A stretch of 64,000 nucleotides of DNA from Hypsibius dujardini. Lineage: Eukaryota > Tardigrada > Eutardigrada > Parachela > Hypsibiidae. Below the pieces are notes generated by a model. The model did no database searches, was not told the origin of the DNA, and was given only the letters and a program-made list of their open reading frames with translations. Positions within the stretch are counted from its first letter, which is position 1. Each line of letters starts with the position of its first letter. Location of the stretch: positions 62,001 through 126,000 of the forward strand of contig LRSR01008967.1 in NCBI GenBank assembly GCA_001579985.1, given 5' to 3'. The position numbers and the translations under genes are program-made. Shown here piece after piece: positions 48,813 to 59,750 of this stretch.

Positions 48813-51809
48813 TCACGTCGTTCCTCTTGCACAGCTTGGATAATATCGCTTTCTGGAGAAAAAGCAAAGATCGAAGTTCAATTGGGGGATACCAACAATA
48901 TAAGCGAGAATCTGCTGAAAAGGCACCTCTCCACCCTTAGCCCAAAGGACCAGATGACGATCCGCCTGTTGAAAGTTAAAGGATGATTTCAAATAGGCAT
49001 CCGAGACAGAGTCCAGAGAGTTTTCTCCCGACGAAGAGCCGACGAAGAGGACGTGGTTCCGGGCCATAACCGACTTGACCTGCTGATATTGCTCATAATC
49101 GACAAAAGCAGGTGCATTACGTTCCTGGAAGGGCATTAATCTGGAAGATGGGCGGATCGAATTAGTCAGTGAAGATTTCAGCGAACCATAAATACCGAGA
49201 TGTAAAGAATGCTATTCATACCGGTGATAATAGCGGAATTCTTCACAGTCAAGGGATTGGTCAGGTCTTTTGATCTTTTCTTGCCACTGCAGTGCCAGGA
49301 GGGCGTAATGGAGTGCTCCACAGAAATGGTGAAGTGTCTGTGCACGCGCCAAGTACAATACATGTGGCCGTGGGACCGACTCGGACGAACCTTTCGTTCG
49401 TCCATTCTGCTTTTTCTTGCTGCCTCCAGCTTTCTTGTTCCCTCGCAAATTAACCTATCCAAAATTGTATAACCATCCAATCTAGCTAAGTAGGAACGAT
49501 TGACACAAAAAACACTTTTACCGTTCGGGAATTGAGGATGCCAACGTACCTCGTGAAGGATCTGCCAAGCCAGTTCGTTCTCTCGTGTCGCCGACTCGGC
49601 TCGACTAATAGTCTGCACTTCGCAATGGAGAAGGACGTCGTAGAGATACCAATAGACGAAATGCAACTCGGAATTGGCGTACAGCTGCAGTTCCAATCCA
49701 CAGAACAAGAAATCGGCCATGGCATTGAGCATGGTTGTTAACGTCCAAGACCCGAAACAAAATGTGTGATTAAGTCCAGTTAGTTTTAGCTCCTGTTATC
49801 GGAAAAAATAATTCTTGTCGATGCTCATCGAAAGTCACAATAGGAATAAAATATTGCTTACCGCCAGTTGCGCATTGAAGTATTCATCAAACTTTTCAGC
49901 ATCGTCCTGGAGAGCAAACAGATCGACTAGGCAGGCCGCCAGTGAATCTCGCTGTCTGGCCTTGTTCAACCCATAATTGCTGCTCAAGAGACAGCATTTA
50001 TTAGTACTCGGTATTATCACACGGGACCTTATTGTCATACGCTACTTGCCGCAAGACGACGGATGTTGAAGCGATGCAACTCCGTAGAAAGGTTTCGATA
50101 TACTCCTTCATTTGGCCGTGGTGTTCATACTGAGCAAATCCGCTCATAAGAACGGGAGGGTTGGAGAAGGCACGCAGAGAGTCTGCGATGAAATCGCTAG
50201 TCGAAATCAATTCCCACTTGCCCGGAGCATCGCCGGAACAACGCTTCAAAACAAGAGATGCTCCTATCACGATCTGCATCATAGACCTGAAAGCAGATAT
50301 CAATAAAATGATGATGAACATCTAGAGACGGTATTACCATACGTTAGTACCGAGTCAGGGCAGAATCAAGCAAGACCCCATCGGTCCGTAAGTAAAACAA
50401 AAGCCCCTCGATGGTTTTCAGCCGATCCCGAGCGGAAACGACTATTCTCAACTGATGGGAAAGGCTGCGGAAAAAGTCAAACGACTTCCCGTCCACTGTG
50501 GCTGGTGTGTGACGAGGGAAAGACGGAGGCAGGAGATGGAGATTTACCAATGACTCGAAACCGGGGGCTGCTCGGAACTGCTCCTCCGAAAGTTTATATC
50601 TGTCAGATAGATCAAATATTTTTGCATGATTAGCACCTCAAACAATAGGTTTCCTACCCGGCAAGAATCTTCTCGATGGTGGCTTCCAGCAGGTCAATCA
50701 GTTGAGGCGCTTCAGCGAAAAAAGATTCACTTCTCAGAGCAAAAGACCCAAAGAATTGAAGGAGTGTCCGGAGGAATCGGAAGCGCATGGCGAGAGCATC
50801 CCACTGCTGACTTTGAAGGTCGTCATCGGCTAATGACGTCTCCTTGAAGGAGGAACGATGCTTCCTCGCTTGCTTGCTTGATGTCTCTTCACATGATTTG
50901 ACACTCTTCAGCAGTGCGGCAGCTGTCGGAGCGTCAGCGTTGGAAGAAGGAGGAAGAGCAAGCGACGTCACCTGCAACACAGTGCAAGCTCATCTATCAA
51001 ATCAGCCCTTCGCCAGCAAAAAGGTGAGTCAATCGGCCTACAGTACCTGAAAGTCTTCCTCTTCAACGACATATCCATCCAGCATTATTTGGCGCACATA
51101 TTCGCAGAGTGCCAGGAGAGACCAGCAGTAAGTTCTTATCAACTCATCCGGCACTTGTTGGGGTTTGTGCAGATACAGCATGGTGAAGACGGTCTGCGCC
51201 AGACAGTGGCCCTCAATCCACAGAATCAAGTTGGCCAGACTCCGTTCCATCACGGCGAGATATTCCACGGCTAAAAAGTTGTCCATTTTGAGTGAGCCTC
51301 TTTCCATTCCCTCCTCGAAAGACTTGATCTACAAATAAATATCCTAAACTGCTACTAGTAGTTAAATACTGTCGCTTGATTGGACAACTGACGTGACTTT
51401 CGGGTCTTTTGATTGTATGTACAGAGTAGCTGCATACTGTACTAGTACTAATCATGGATTGATCGATTGATTTAGCTGTTTGTTCAGAGACATTAAAACG
51501 TTCGACTGATCAAACGATTACTGAAGAAAAGTAGCGACCAACCTTGCGATCCTTGAGCAAAAGTCCAATGTCCATTTTGACATCACAAAGTTCAATGGCC
51601 GACATAGCATCGTATAAACTGAAATTAGGGATCGTAATGAGCTCTCCCACGTCGAGTTCGCTAGCCCAGCCGTGAAGATCCTGATGGACATTTTTCCAGT
51701 TGTAAATATGATGTGCCGAAGACTCTAGACGTCTTCGTTCTGCATAATCTTCCTCCTCCTCCACCTCCTCCTCTTCCATATTGTGCCCATGACCAAATCC
51801 GTTCATCAT
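48813..51809 (-). CDS. Naa35: NAA35 (Mak10), auxiliary subunit of N-terminal acetyltransferase C
   Basis: Partner of the catalytic subunit NAA30 in NatC, which acetylates N-terminal Met-Leu/Ile/Phe/Trp-type ends of nascent proteins at the ribosome. About nine exons. Exon 1 (51809-51543) starts MMNGFGHGHNMEEEEVEEEE and has IPNFSLYDAMSAIELCDVKM, matching the family FEAMSAIEMMDPKMD motif. Exon 2 (51328-51047) has EGHCLAQTVFTMLYLHKP and VVEEEDFQV. Later exons show VNLHLLPPSFPRH (about 50550), NPPVLMSGFAQYEHHGQMKE (about 50150), NKARQRDSLAACLVDLFALQ then DDAEKFDEYF (about 49960), and ADFLFCGLELQLYANSELHF then VYWYLYDVLLHCEVQTISRA (about 49715-49600). The last exon, from about 49140, has RLMPFQERNAPAFVDYEQYQ and ends SRKRYYPSCARGTT, stop 48815-48813. 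An acidic low-complexity run follows the first residues. Start chosen because an in-frame stop lies a short way upstream. The C terminus is divergent from human. Confidence 0.93.
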
Positions 51810-51998
51810 CTTCTCGGCGAGAGCTTTCTCTCCACGCTCACTAAGTAGTGATCAACATGAATTAAGAAAAATAATTTAGAACCGTTTTATGCGTATTCAC
51901 TCACCCCCTGAAACCCCGCCCATTTGCCCAGTTGTCCCCTCCGCCACTGCACCGCAGCGTCAGGTGGCAGCACCAACGCATACCCTTCTACATGTACA
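51810..51998. other. Upstream flank of NAA35
   Basis: Short spacer holding the probable NAA35 leader and promoter. A C-rich stretch (caccccctgaaaccccgccc) lies at about 51902-51921. Confidence 0.4.
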
Positions 51999-52028
51999 GT
52001 ACGAGGCAAGGGCAGCAATTCGGGCCAC
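51999..52028 (+). repeat. Left copy of a 30-base inverted repeat flanking a 4 kb segment
   Basis: The copy begins gtacgaggcaagggcagcaa and continues ttcgggccac. Its reverse complement occurs at 55976-56005 with one mismatch (gtacg against gtatg). The match stops abruptly on both sides. Confidence 0.85.
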
Positions 52029-52029
52029 C

Positions 52030-54640
52030 TGATTTCAAAGGGATGCTGTATGAACATCACGCGAAGTTGTTCCACTTTAAGAATTTCAAAACATCTAGAA
52101 TAATTATACCCATGCAATACAACCAGCCGCAGTCACAATCACAAACCGACGCACTAGCAGAAGAAGTCGTACCTGCATCCGCCGACCCCAGTCTAACGTG
52201 TGACCAGTGTAAGGTTTTTGTTGCGAAGACCCCGAGAGGTCTGAGAATCCACCGGGGAAAGGGGACATGTTTGAAAATCCAGGGAAAAGATGGCGGAGCT
52301 CTCAAAGAGAAATGTCCGCACTGTCTCCTTGAGTTTTCCAAGGCCGGCCTAAGCACGCACACACGATCTGCCCACCCAACTGTATTCCGCGAAAAAATCA
52401 CCTCCATTTTCGAAAGCTGTTAGTCGAAACCGCTGTGCATGGAACGGACAAAGCGGGCGAACTCCAACAAGCCATGCTGCACTGGCAGGCGATATTCCTC
52501 GGCATTCGCAACGCTGATCGAGACGAAACCGCCTTCGACCATCGCGCAGCTGAGTTCTCCGCAGCGCTGGTTGATCTAGTAGATGTTCTGCCAGGTCCCA
52601 AGCATCCTGCTCGAAGATTCCACTGTGAACGAAGAGAAGCGAAAAATTCCGGCACCCGAAAAGGCAGACAGCCCACAAATCATGACCAGTCCATCAATCC
52701 AGAACGCAATGACTGCCGCCGACGCGAGAACGGTCGAGCAAAACACCAGTATCAGATGGTGCAATACTGGTACCACAACATCCGTCGCCGGGCAGTAAAA
52801 ACAGTTATGGATGGACCGGTAGAGGCGTGTCCAATTGCCATGGACGACCTGTACGATTCATTGACATACCGGTTCGAAGAGCGGACAACGCAAGAGCGAA
52901 CCAGCTACCCACACCCTCCTACGGCAGAGGAGCAGAGAGCCCTGAACAACGCATTCCCAATGGAAATATCCGCCGATATGATTTCTAACGCCGCAAGGAG
53001 CATCCGCATTGAAACATCCCCCAATCCCAACCATGTCATCATGAGAATCGTCAAGCAGAAAGAAGTCGCAGCTGTGCTCGTAGTGATTGGCACTATCATG
53101 CTGCAGTGGAGTTACACGCCCGCTATATACGGCCACGATCGAACAGTTCTCGTTCCCAAAGGACCAGACGGGAAGACCGACGACTAATTACCATATGCTC
53201 TGTCCTACGCCGTGTGGTCGAGAGGGTCCTAGATCGGTATTTCAAATCCTTCACTTCTGTTTCCGCCTATCAGTACGGATTCAACAGCTCGCCCGGTGTA
53301 CAGGTCGCATCATCCATCATCGGTAGCTGTCTCCAGCATGCGAAGACCACTAAGTCCGACATATGCGTGGTCATGTTGGATGTCAGCAAGGCATTCGAGG
53401 AAGTGCTCCATACCCACGTCATACGGTCATTGCATTCAGCCCATTTATCTGATGCATTGCGCACGCTGGTGATTGACCTTGTGACCCGGAATACTACCCA
53501 GTTAGAAGTCAGTGGCGCCAAATCAAAGGACAGTCTCGACGAGCTCGCTCGCAGCAATCTCCTCCATCCCGTCCAGAAACTCAACATCATCAACCAGTTC
53601 ATATGGCCTCGGCTGATTTTCCACTACAGACCGCACCACTGAACACATTCCCCAGCGGTTTTTTGCAGGCGGTCGAGAAGGTGGTCCACAGCACCGTAAA
53701 GGAAATAGTTCAACTTCCAGCCGACACACCAAACTCCTTCTTCTACGCATCACGAAAATTCAAGGGCCTTAGGGTCATGAATGCAGAATGGGAGGAGAGT
53801 CTCCAGCACGTCAACGTCTGGTTCACATTGGAGAAGGACGGCAACCCTCTCGTTTTGGCGGTTCGAAATCTACGAGCCGAAATTGACAGCTTTATCCAAA
53901 AGCTCGCCGTTCCACCCGACGAAATCCCACCATTCGCAGATGCCAAAGGCAAGCCGCTAAATCGCGTGGCCAAGTTACGGGAGGAGAAACGGAGACCGGA
54001 GTTTGCCAGTTGGGGAGCTCTGAAGATGCGCGGCCAGGGTGTCGAGCTGTATGCTGAATGTCCCGCAGCAAATAGCTGGGTCTACAACCGACGAGGCCTA
54101 TCTAGCTCAGAGTGGACGACTGGACTTAAGATGGTGACGAATTGAGCGGTAATGAGAGCTCTTCACGGCAGAAGTCAGGACGGAAACCTTTGCAGATCTC
54201 CGGGCAGCAAAGAGATTGAATCTCTTGCTCACGTCCTGGGTGCTTGCCAAAAAGGCTCGCTGTTGCGAAACGTACGTCAGGACCGCGTGGAGAAGCCCAT
54301 TGGAGAGGCCCTGAAGAAGACTGGGCTGGAGATCGACTACGAGAGTGGCTGCGTTGCAGACAATGGCAGCAGGCGCCGAACGGACATTGTTTCTATCGAC
54401 CGTGAAGCCGAGAATCCATTCATTGTGGACCCCACCATAAGATTTGAAGCAAATCTTAGCCAACCGCACGACGTCGACGCCGAAAAGAAGGCGATTTATG
54501 AACCCACCATCACATTCTTCCGGGACTGCACCGGCATCCAGGACTGGGAGGTGATTGGACTGCTCGTTGGAGCCCGTGGAACCATCACTACAGTTTTGAA
54601 AATGTTTGAAAGCGCTTCCGCCTGTCACCGGATTTGACCA
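52030..54640 (+). mobile_element. Broken R2-like non-LTR retrotransposon (LINE)
   Basis: Single-ORF LINE remnant, no introns. It starts with two zinc fingers: CDQCKVFVAKTPRGLRIHRG with a closing C (52197 on) and CPHCLLEFSKAGLSTHTRSA with a closing H (52315 on). After an intermediate region (52435-53080) comes the start of the reverse transcriptase: HDRTVLVPKGPDGKTDD, then RPITICSVLRRVVERVLDRY and VVMLDVSKAFEEVLHTHVIR (53135-53435). The palm segment that should carry the FADD/YADD box is absent: at about 53520-53530 sequence jumps from GAKSK to DSLDELARSNLLHPVQKLNI, a thumb-side stretch, so an internal deletion is likely. The C-terminal part (54180-54637) has ESLAHVLGACQKGSLLRN and RRRTDIVSIDREAENPFIVD, fitting the histidine-cysteine and restriction-like endonuclease region of R2-type elements. 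Frame changes between at least four pieces show that the copy is dead. Exact ends are not defined; no poly-A or target duplication was seen. Confidence 0.8.
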
Positions 54641-55071
54641 AACAGGTCGCCGTCCTGTCTTGAAAGACTCTGCCAGAATACTGCATAATCACTTGTTTCT
54701 GCAGGAACCGAATAACCCTATGTTTTAACTTCATTTTTAGTTAACTTCGTGTCTTGAAACTATCCGTTTCCCTAACTAATCCTCCAAATACTTCCGCGTT
54801 TTTTACCGTTGGTTGATTTGTTTTTCAGTGTCCATGGGGCAACTCAGAGTTTCTGAGCTGAAAAGCTTTATTTTCTTAAACAAAGTGCAATATATATTGT
54901 TGAGTTATTCATTAATAGGAGCGATTTGAAAATACTTCTTCATGATTTTGCTGTGAAAAATGGTGACGGAAGACTACAGGGGCGCCACTGGCAATGAGAT
55001 TGCAGGTGTGTGTCGGTCTGCTTGCATTGCGTGCAACAGATGGATCAGCTGATTGCGGTTGTTGTTCACAG

Positions 55072-55633
55072 TAGAGCTGTGCGCGGTTACGAAAACTGGA
55101 TCCGCGAACTGCACCGCAGCTCAACATACTAACCGTAAACCGCACCGCACCGCACCGCACCGCAACATTAACTAAAAACCGCACCGCCGCAGACCGCGGA
55201 TTACAAAAATGATACCGCGACCGCACCGCGAAAACCGCGAATTTTAAATTTAAATGTTTAAAGTTTAAATTAAAATTTGAATGACAGTTTGCGAAATTTA
55301 GATCTAAATCGGGACGGTCCGTCCATAATGTACGTGACACGCTTAATAACGATGCCAATCGGTGACGAACCGTTTACCAGAACAGCTTTCAGCTGCTCAA
55401 CCCTCAAAGTAAACAAATGGCACGCCGTCTGGCCAAGAACGCGATTATTCGACTTTTTTATATCCTACCGTACAATCTTTACAATTTTGCGGTTTGCGGC
55501 GGTTGAGAACTACGAAACTGCAACCGCAGACATTTAAACCGCAACCGCACCGCAGACCGCGAGCAGTCCAAAATCGCACCGCCGCGGACCGCCGCGCGGT
55601 TTGCGGCGGTGCGGTGCGGTTTGCACACCCTTA
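55072..55633. mobile_element. hAT-type MITE with target duplication
   Basis: A 562-base element. The left end reads tagagctgtgcgcggt and the right end, in reverse complement, taagggtgtgcaaaccgc, close to the T/CAGGGNTGTGC style of hAT termini. It is flanked by an 8-base direct repeat with one mismatch, gttcacag (55064-55071) and gttcacac (55634-55641), the length expected of hAT. Subterminal zones on both sides hold dense accgcaccgc-type repeats, in opposite orientation at the two ends, as expected for transposase binding sites. No transposase is encoded. It sits inside the 4 kb segment bounded by the 30-base inverted repeats, so it is either nested or later. Confidence 0.85.
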
Positions 55634-55975
55634 GTTCACACCTTTGAGGTGTGAAGATGCGGTTTACCAGCTCATTGCACCGGCTTCATTCTAATTGGGA
55701 ACGCGACTTAACTAAACTTGGCATATATATATTCATCATAACATCATTGGAAAAGCGTGCGAAGCCGGTGAATGATCGTGTGAAGAAAACTGCGGCAAAA
55801 ACTGTACAATATAATAGAGCATAAATTGTATATTCTCTTTACTCCTTATATTTCATGATTTAAGTTCCTGGGTCTCTCGTCTGCCTTGGTTTGTGATGAA
55901 CAATAGCAGTAATTAAATGCACGCGCTAGACGCCCCCTGGAATCCCGGTGGCCCGAATTGTTACACGTTTTGCAA

Positions 55976-56005
55976 GTGGCCCGAATTGCTGCCCTTGCCT
56001 CATAC
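55976..56005 (-). repeat. Right copy of the 30-base inverted repeat
   Basis: Reads gtggcccgaattgctgccct then tgcctcatac; it is the reverse complement of 51999-52028 except for one base. A shorter partial copy, ggtggcccgaattg, lies just inside at 55948-55961, in direct orientation. Confidence 0.85.
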
Positions 56006-56050
56006 TAGGAGTTGTGACGGCCGGAAACACAACTCGAAAATTGACTTGTA

Positions 56051-56102
56051 TCCGATGCATGGTCCGATACAAAAAACGAATATCCGATATATGATCCGAT
56101 AC
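56051..56102 (+). repeat. Four spaced TCCGAT repeats
   Basis: The hexamer tccgat occurs at 56051, 56063, 56083 and 56095, with spacing 12, 20 and 12. The pairs have similar context (tatccgat.cat ggtccgatac and tatccgat.tat gatccgatac), so this looks like one duplicated unit of about 32 bases. Confidence 0.6.
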
Positions 56103-57008
56103 AACTTAATTGAGGCATTTTCGCACGAGCAAGATCAAATTCGGAGTCTAGGAAGGTGATTGTTAAACAAATGGGCCATGCGTGGTCAAACTTATCATAA
56201 CCTGTAGTTATGAGTTCTTGCAGTAGTACTGCAGCAATGCGGAACCCCGCAGCCCGCCGTCTTCCTCCTGTTCGTAAGGGAGCTTCTGAACTATGACACC
56301 ACCTCGTTCGCGCTTTTTGCTCGTCAGATACATTTAATCCGCAGCTTGTCCGACTTAAACGGGAAAAAGAAATTTTATTGGAATAAGACATACACATATC
56401 AACAACGTCCATTTTTGTTTGGGTGCAATCGTGCTGCAATGCATTATCGTGGAAAATGGAAGCATTCATGAGTGATGCATCCATCCATAAGCAGCGAAGT
56501 GTGCCTCTTGCCTTTCCAAGGTACTCGCAAGGTTACTCCCGGCGGTTGATTGGGTCAATTAACATTCATAGCTCACATCTGATTTTGTCATTTGGCACCG
56601 CGAGAACGTTTACCCAAGCTCTACGATAAGGAAGAAACGTTATATTTGTTTCTGACCTGCAAGAGTAAATTGAACGAAACGAACTTTACATGAATTGAAT
56701 CAACGATACGAAACTACGAATGTACCGCGATCTCCGTTGACTTGAATAGCCACTGATCAACCAAACAACAGTTGACACTCTATGGAACTGACAACTGACC
56801 GATGAATATTCAAGCAATATGAAACACCCTAATTGGACACTGATTGTACATTTTAGCCTGATAAAACAGTACAAAAGAGGTACTAGCATAAAGAGGTCTT
56901 TCAATTATTTACAAAACTGTTCATTATATTATTACGGGTATTTAGTAATTACAAATGGCGGGATGAACTTTAAATATTTATATTGTACAATAGTATGCGA
57001 CGGCGACC

Positions 57009-57865
57009 CTAGTCTATGTCGGCAAAATTGTCTTCCGCCGGAGAATAGGCCAGGCAGAAAGTAAATCCTCCTTCCTCCCGAATGTACTCCAACTGTGAAT
57101 GGCAATGGCGGCTGAGAGGGTTCTCGCAAAGGTTGAGCTCCTTCAGACTTAGGGAAGCGCCCTTCAATAGATCAGTGTCCACCTCTACAGGAAAATGAGG
57201 GACTAGTATTAACTACAATGTGCATTAACTACCGACAGGAGACGCGACACACGCTCTGCCGCTGATTAGTCAATCAATTGACTTGGTACAAACCGATTAT
57301 TTGATTATCTTGAACGATGACGGTTTGAATTTTGGAGTTGTTCAAAATAAAAGAAGGGAAAGTTTGGAAGCGATTGCCGCTGATGTCAAGCACGCGAAGT
57401 TCCGACATCCGACAAACTTCGTCGGGAAGAGCAGTGATGCGATTGCTCCGCAGATTGAGCACTGTGGATCATGAATCACTCAGACTGGTTATCCATCCAA
57501 AAGGCAAAGCAAGAAGGTCATTTTGAAGAAGACAAAAAATATACTAGTATTTACCTGTGAGATGTTGAAAGTTGAAGAAAAACTTGGCTGGGAGTCTCGC
57601 TATTTGATTCTGTTCCAGCATCACCGACTCAATCCTGAAATTGCGTAGCAAAAAGTAGACTGCATCAGGAAATGACTTCAGAATGCAGTTGGACAAGTCT
57701 AAAACCGATACAAAAGGAGTAATTAAAATTAAAATTAACATTAACACTTAATCGAACGATACGAGAGAAAAGGGTATATTAATTGTTTTTACCTAGTTCA
57801 TGCGATTCCTTCGAATCCTGACAACGTCGAACGACGCGAGCGACAGCTTTTCCCGCCAGCGCCAT
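57009..57865 (-). CDS. LRRC20: Leucine-rich repeat protein LRRC20
   Basis: Small cytoplasmic leucine-rich repeat protein; its molecular role is not established in any species known to me. Four exons: 57865-57793, 57698-57555, 57461-57294 and 57184-57009. They total 561 bases, 186 residues, close to the 184 of the human protein. The N terminus MALAGKAVARVVRRCQDSKE matches the human GEAVARVARKV pattern. Repeats: LDLSNCILKSFPDAVYFLLR, VMLEQNQIARLPAKFFFNFQ, LNLRSNRITALPDEVCRMSE, LDISGNRFQTFPSFILNNSK, VIVQDNQI, and LSLKELNLCENPLSRHC. It ends AEDNFADID, stop 57011-57009. No signal peptide or membrane segment. Because leucine-rich repeat proteins resemble each other, orthology rests mainly on the N terminus and total length. 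Confidence 0.87.
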
Positions 57866-59750
57866 ACTGAAAGTGTGCTTTCGTACCGGCACACCCCAAG
57901 ATTTTTAGAGACCAATAGGTCCAATCTGTCAAGAGAATTTTATTACTATCGTAATATAGAGTAATAATTTAGTGTCAGAAGTTCAGGGACCAAAACTTGA
58001 GATTTCAGCAAAAATATTAAAGTTAGCGGGCGATCTAAAATAGCAGCGAACAACCAACAATAGTAGCTTGAAAGCTTGGTCTTCAAAAAACTTGAGCACT
58101 GATGATCTTAAGACTGTTTTCATACTCAAATGCGATTGTGACCAGCTTTATTAATGTATGATTCACCCGCCATTTTGTGCGTCTTGCGCAGTAGAATCGC
58201 AAGGCAGTCATAATCCCATACTGTATGATGAGTAGTCATATATGTACTAACTGATACGAAGCGGAAAAAACAACTAGCCTGACTACCAACACTAACATGT
58301 GACATGACAGCTCGTTGAAGGTACAGTGTATTTCGGGCATGCTTTAGCGCATTTAGTTTAGAGGTCGCCGCTGTCAGCAGGGCTCCTCCGGGAGCAACCA
58401 CAGCAGCAATAAGCAGTGATGTGGCTTAGGGAACATTCAACAATGATGTCAGCGCCTGATATTAGGCGACCTTACCCCCCTCCCTTCCGTCAGACCTCGT
58501 CAGAAATTCTTAGATCCCCCTTGTTCTTTAAGCTCAGACGTCAGTTCGAGCCGACCCCCTCCCCCTACATCTGCTAAAAGTTATATTGGTAAGTATTGGC
58601 AAGTCGCGTTCGACAGCTTTGCCACAAACTCAACATTGCAATTCTAGTCTACCTGTTTAAGTGCCATCGCTTCCGTCGAACTTTTTCCGTTGAGTTGATG
58701 GAGGATACCACAAAAAGCTCAATAAAGATAAAACTTTAGCAGAGGCTGAGAATTGGTGAAAAATCGAAACGATATATGCTGACGTCAGCCACGGCTGGAC
58801 CCCATCCCCTTGGCGTCAGAGCTCGTCATCAAAGTACAACCCCCCTACCCTACAAGGCGCTGACGTCATTGTTGAATGTTCCCTTATAGCGTTGCCTTGT
58901 GCCATCGGATCGCGGTTTTCAGCCGCAGCAACTACAACCTACGCTATTTATTTACTCGACAGTGCACCTTCGCTGGCGATGCAGGAGTTATAGTCACATA
59001 CTAGAAATCTCCCCAGCAAAAAGGATAAGATGCAGTTTCTTAATGTAGACGTACTGTACAACCCGACCGCAATGTGCTTCCGTCGGAGAATAAAGCCACT
59101 GCGGTGAGATGAGGGCTGAGCGCACTCAAGTGTCATATGCCTTCAGCTGGATTAGTTATTTTCAGCTCGGCTCGCCCTTGGCACATGATGAACTCTTTAG
59201 AAGTTTAACATTTGAGAACGTCCTTTATGTACTGATCCTCCAGAAGCAGGACGAAACGTTCCAATGGTCCGAATTCCGAGTCAACGATTAAGTATTCAGT
59301 TATGCACAAATATGAATGTACAGTACTCGTACAGTAGTAGAAGACATACAAGAGCAAAAAGCAAGAGGTCTCGCACGCTTAGCAGCGACTCGCAGAGAAC
59401 CGCCAGAAGAGTGTCCAGAAAGTGGTCTCACATGTCACAGTTGGTACGAATCTCATTCCAACGAGTGTCCGCGCGGGCCTGACGACTGTTGCTAGCAGAG
59501 ACTACGGTGCGTGGTGAGGCATGGACCTGGCGTACCCTGAACATGCAACAAAACGAACATGCAGGAGAAAAAGCACGATAAGAAAAGACGATCATGAATT
59601 GGCGATGGATGGTTAGGTTTTACAGTTCATGCTTACACATGCGGGGGTTTAGGACCTAGCCGGGTATAGGTGCCATTCGCGCCGGCCGTATCGATTTGCA
59701 TGATCATAGTTCGACCTAAAGACCAAATTAAATCAACACCATAATCCAGT
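57866..59750. other. Spacer between LRRC20 and the RRM gene
   Basis: Holds the LRRC20 promoter side and the 3' UTR of the RRM gene. A Harbinger-type MITE lies at 58429-58883. No coding exon is supported; the open frame 59264-59482 is basic and unlike any family I know. Confidence 0.45.
58429..58883. mobile_element. PIF/Harbinger-type MITE with TTA target duplication
   Basis: A 455-base element. The left end starts gggaacattcaacaatgatg and continues tcagcgcc; the right end is the reverse complement (ggcgctgacgtcattgttga then atgttccc) with one mismatch. It is flanked by TTA on both sides (58426-58428 and 58884-58886), the 3-base target of PIF/Harbinger elements. Internal subterminal repeats of the type agctcgtca and C-runs (cttaccccccctccc-like at both sides) are also inverted. 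No coding capacity. Confidence 0.85.

Larger units (their letters stand above)
54641..57008. other. Repeat-rich spacer between the LINE and LRRC20
   Basis: Contains the hAT-type MITE (55072-55633), the right inverted-repeat copy (55976-56005) and four spaced TCCGAT repeats (56051-56102). Apart from these I see no coding exon. The open frame at 56005-56484 on the minus strand has no recognised domain. Confidence 0.45.

Noticed and set aside
55080-55640. ACCGC-rich stretch as a satellite or CRISPR-like array
   Set aside because: The repeats are irregular, occur in opposite orientations at the two ends, and are explained as subterminal repeats of a hAT-type MITE; there are no regular spacers.
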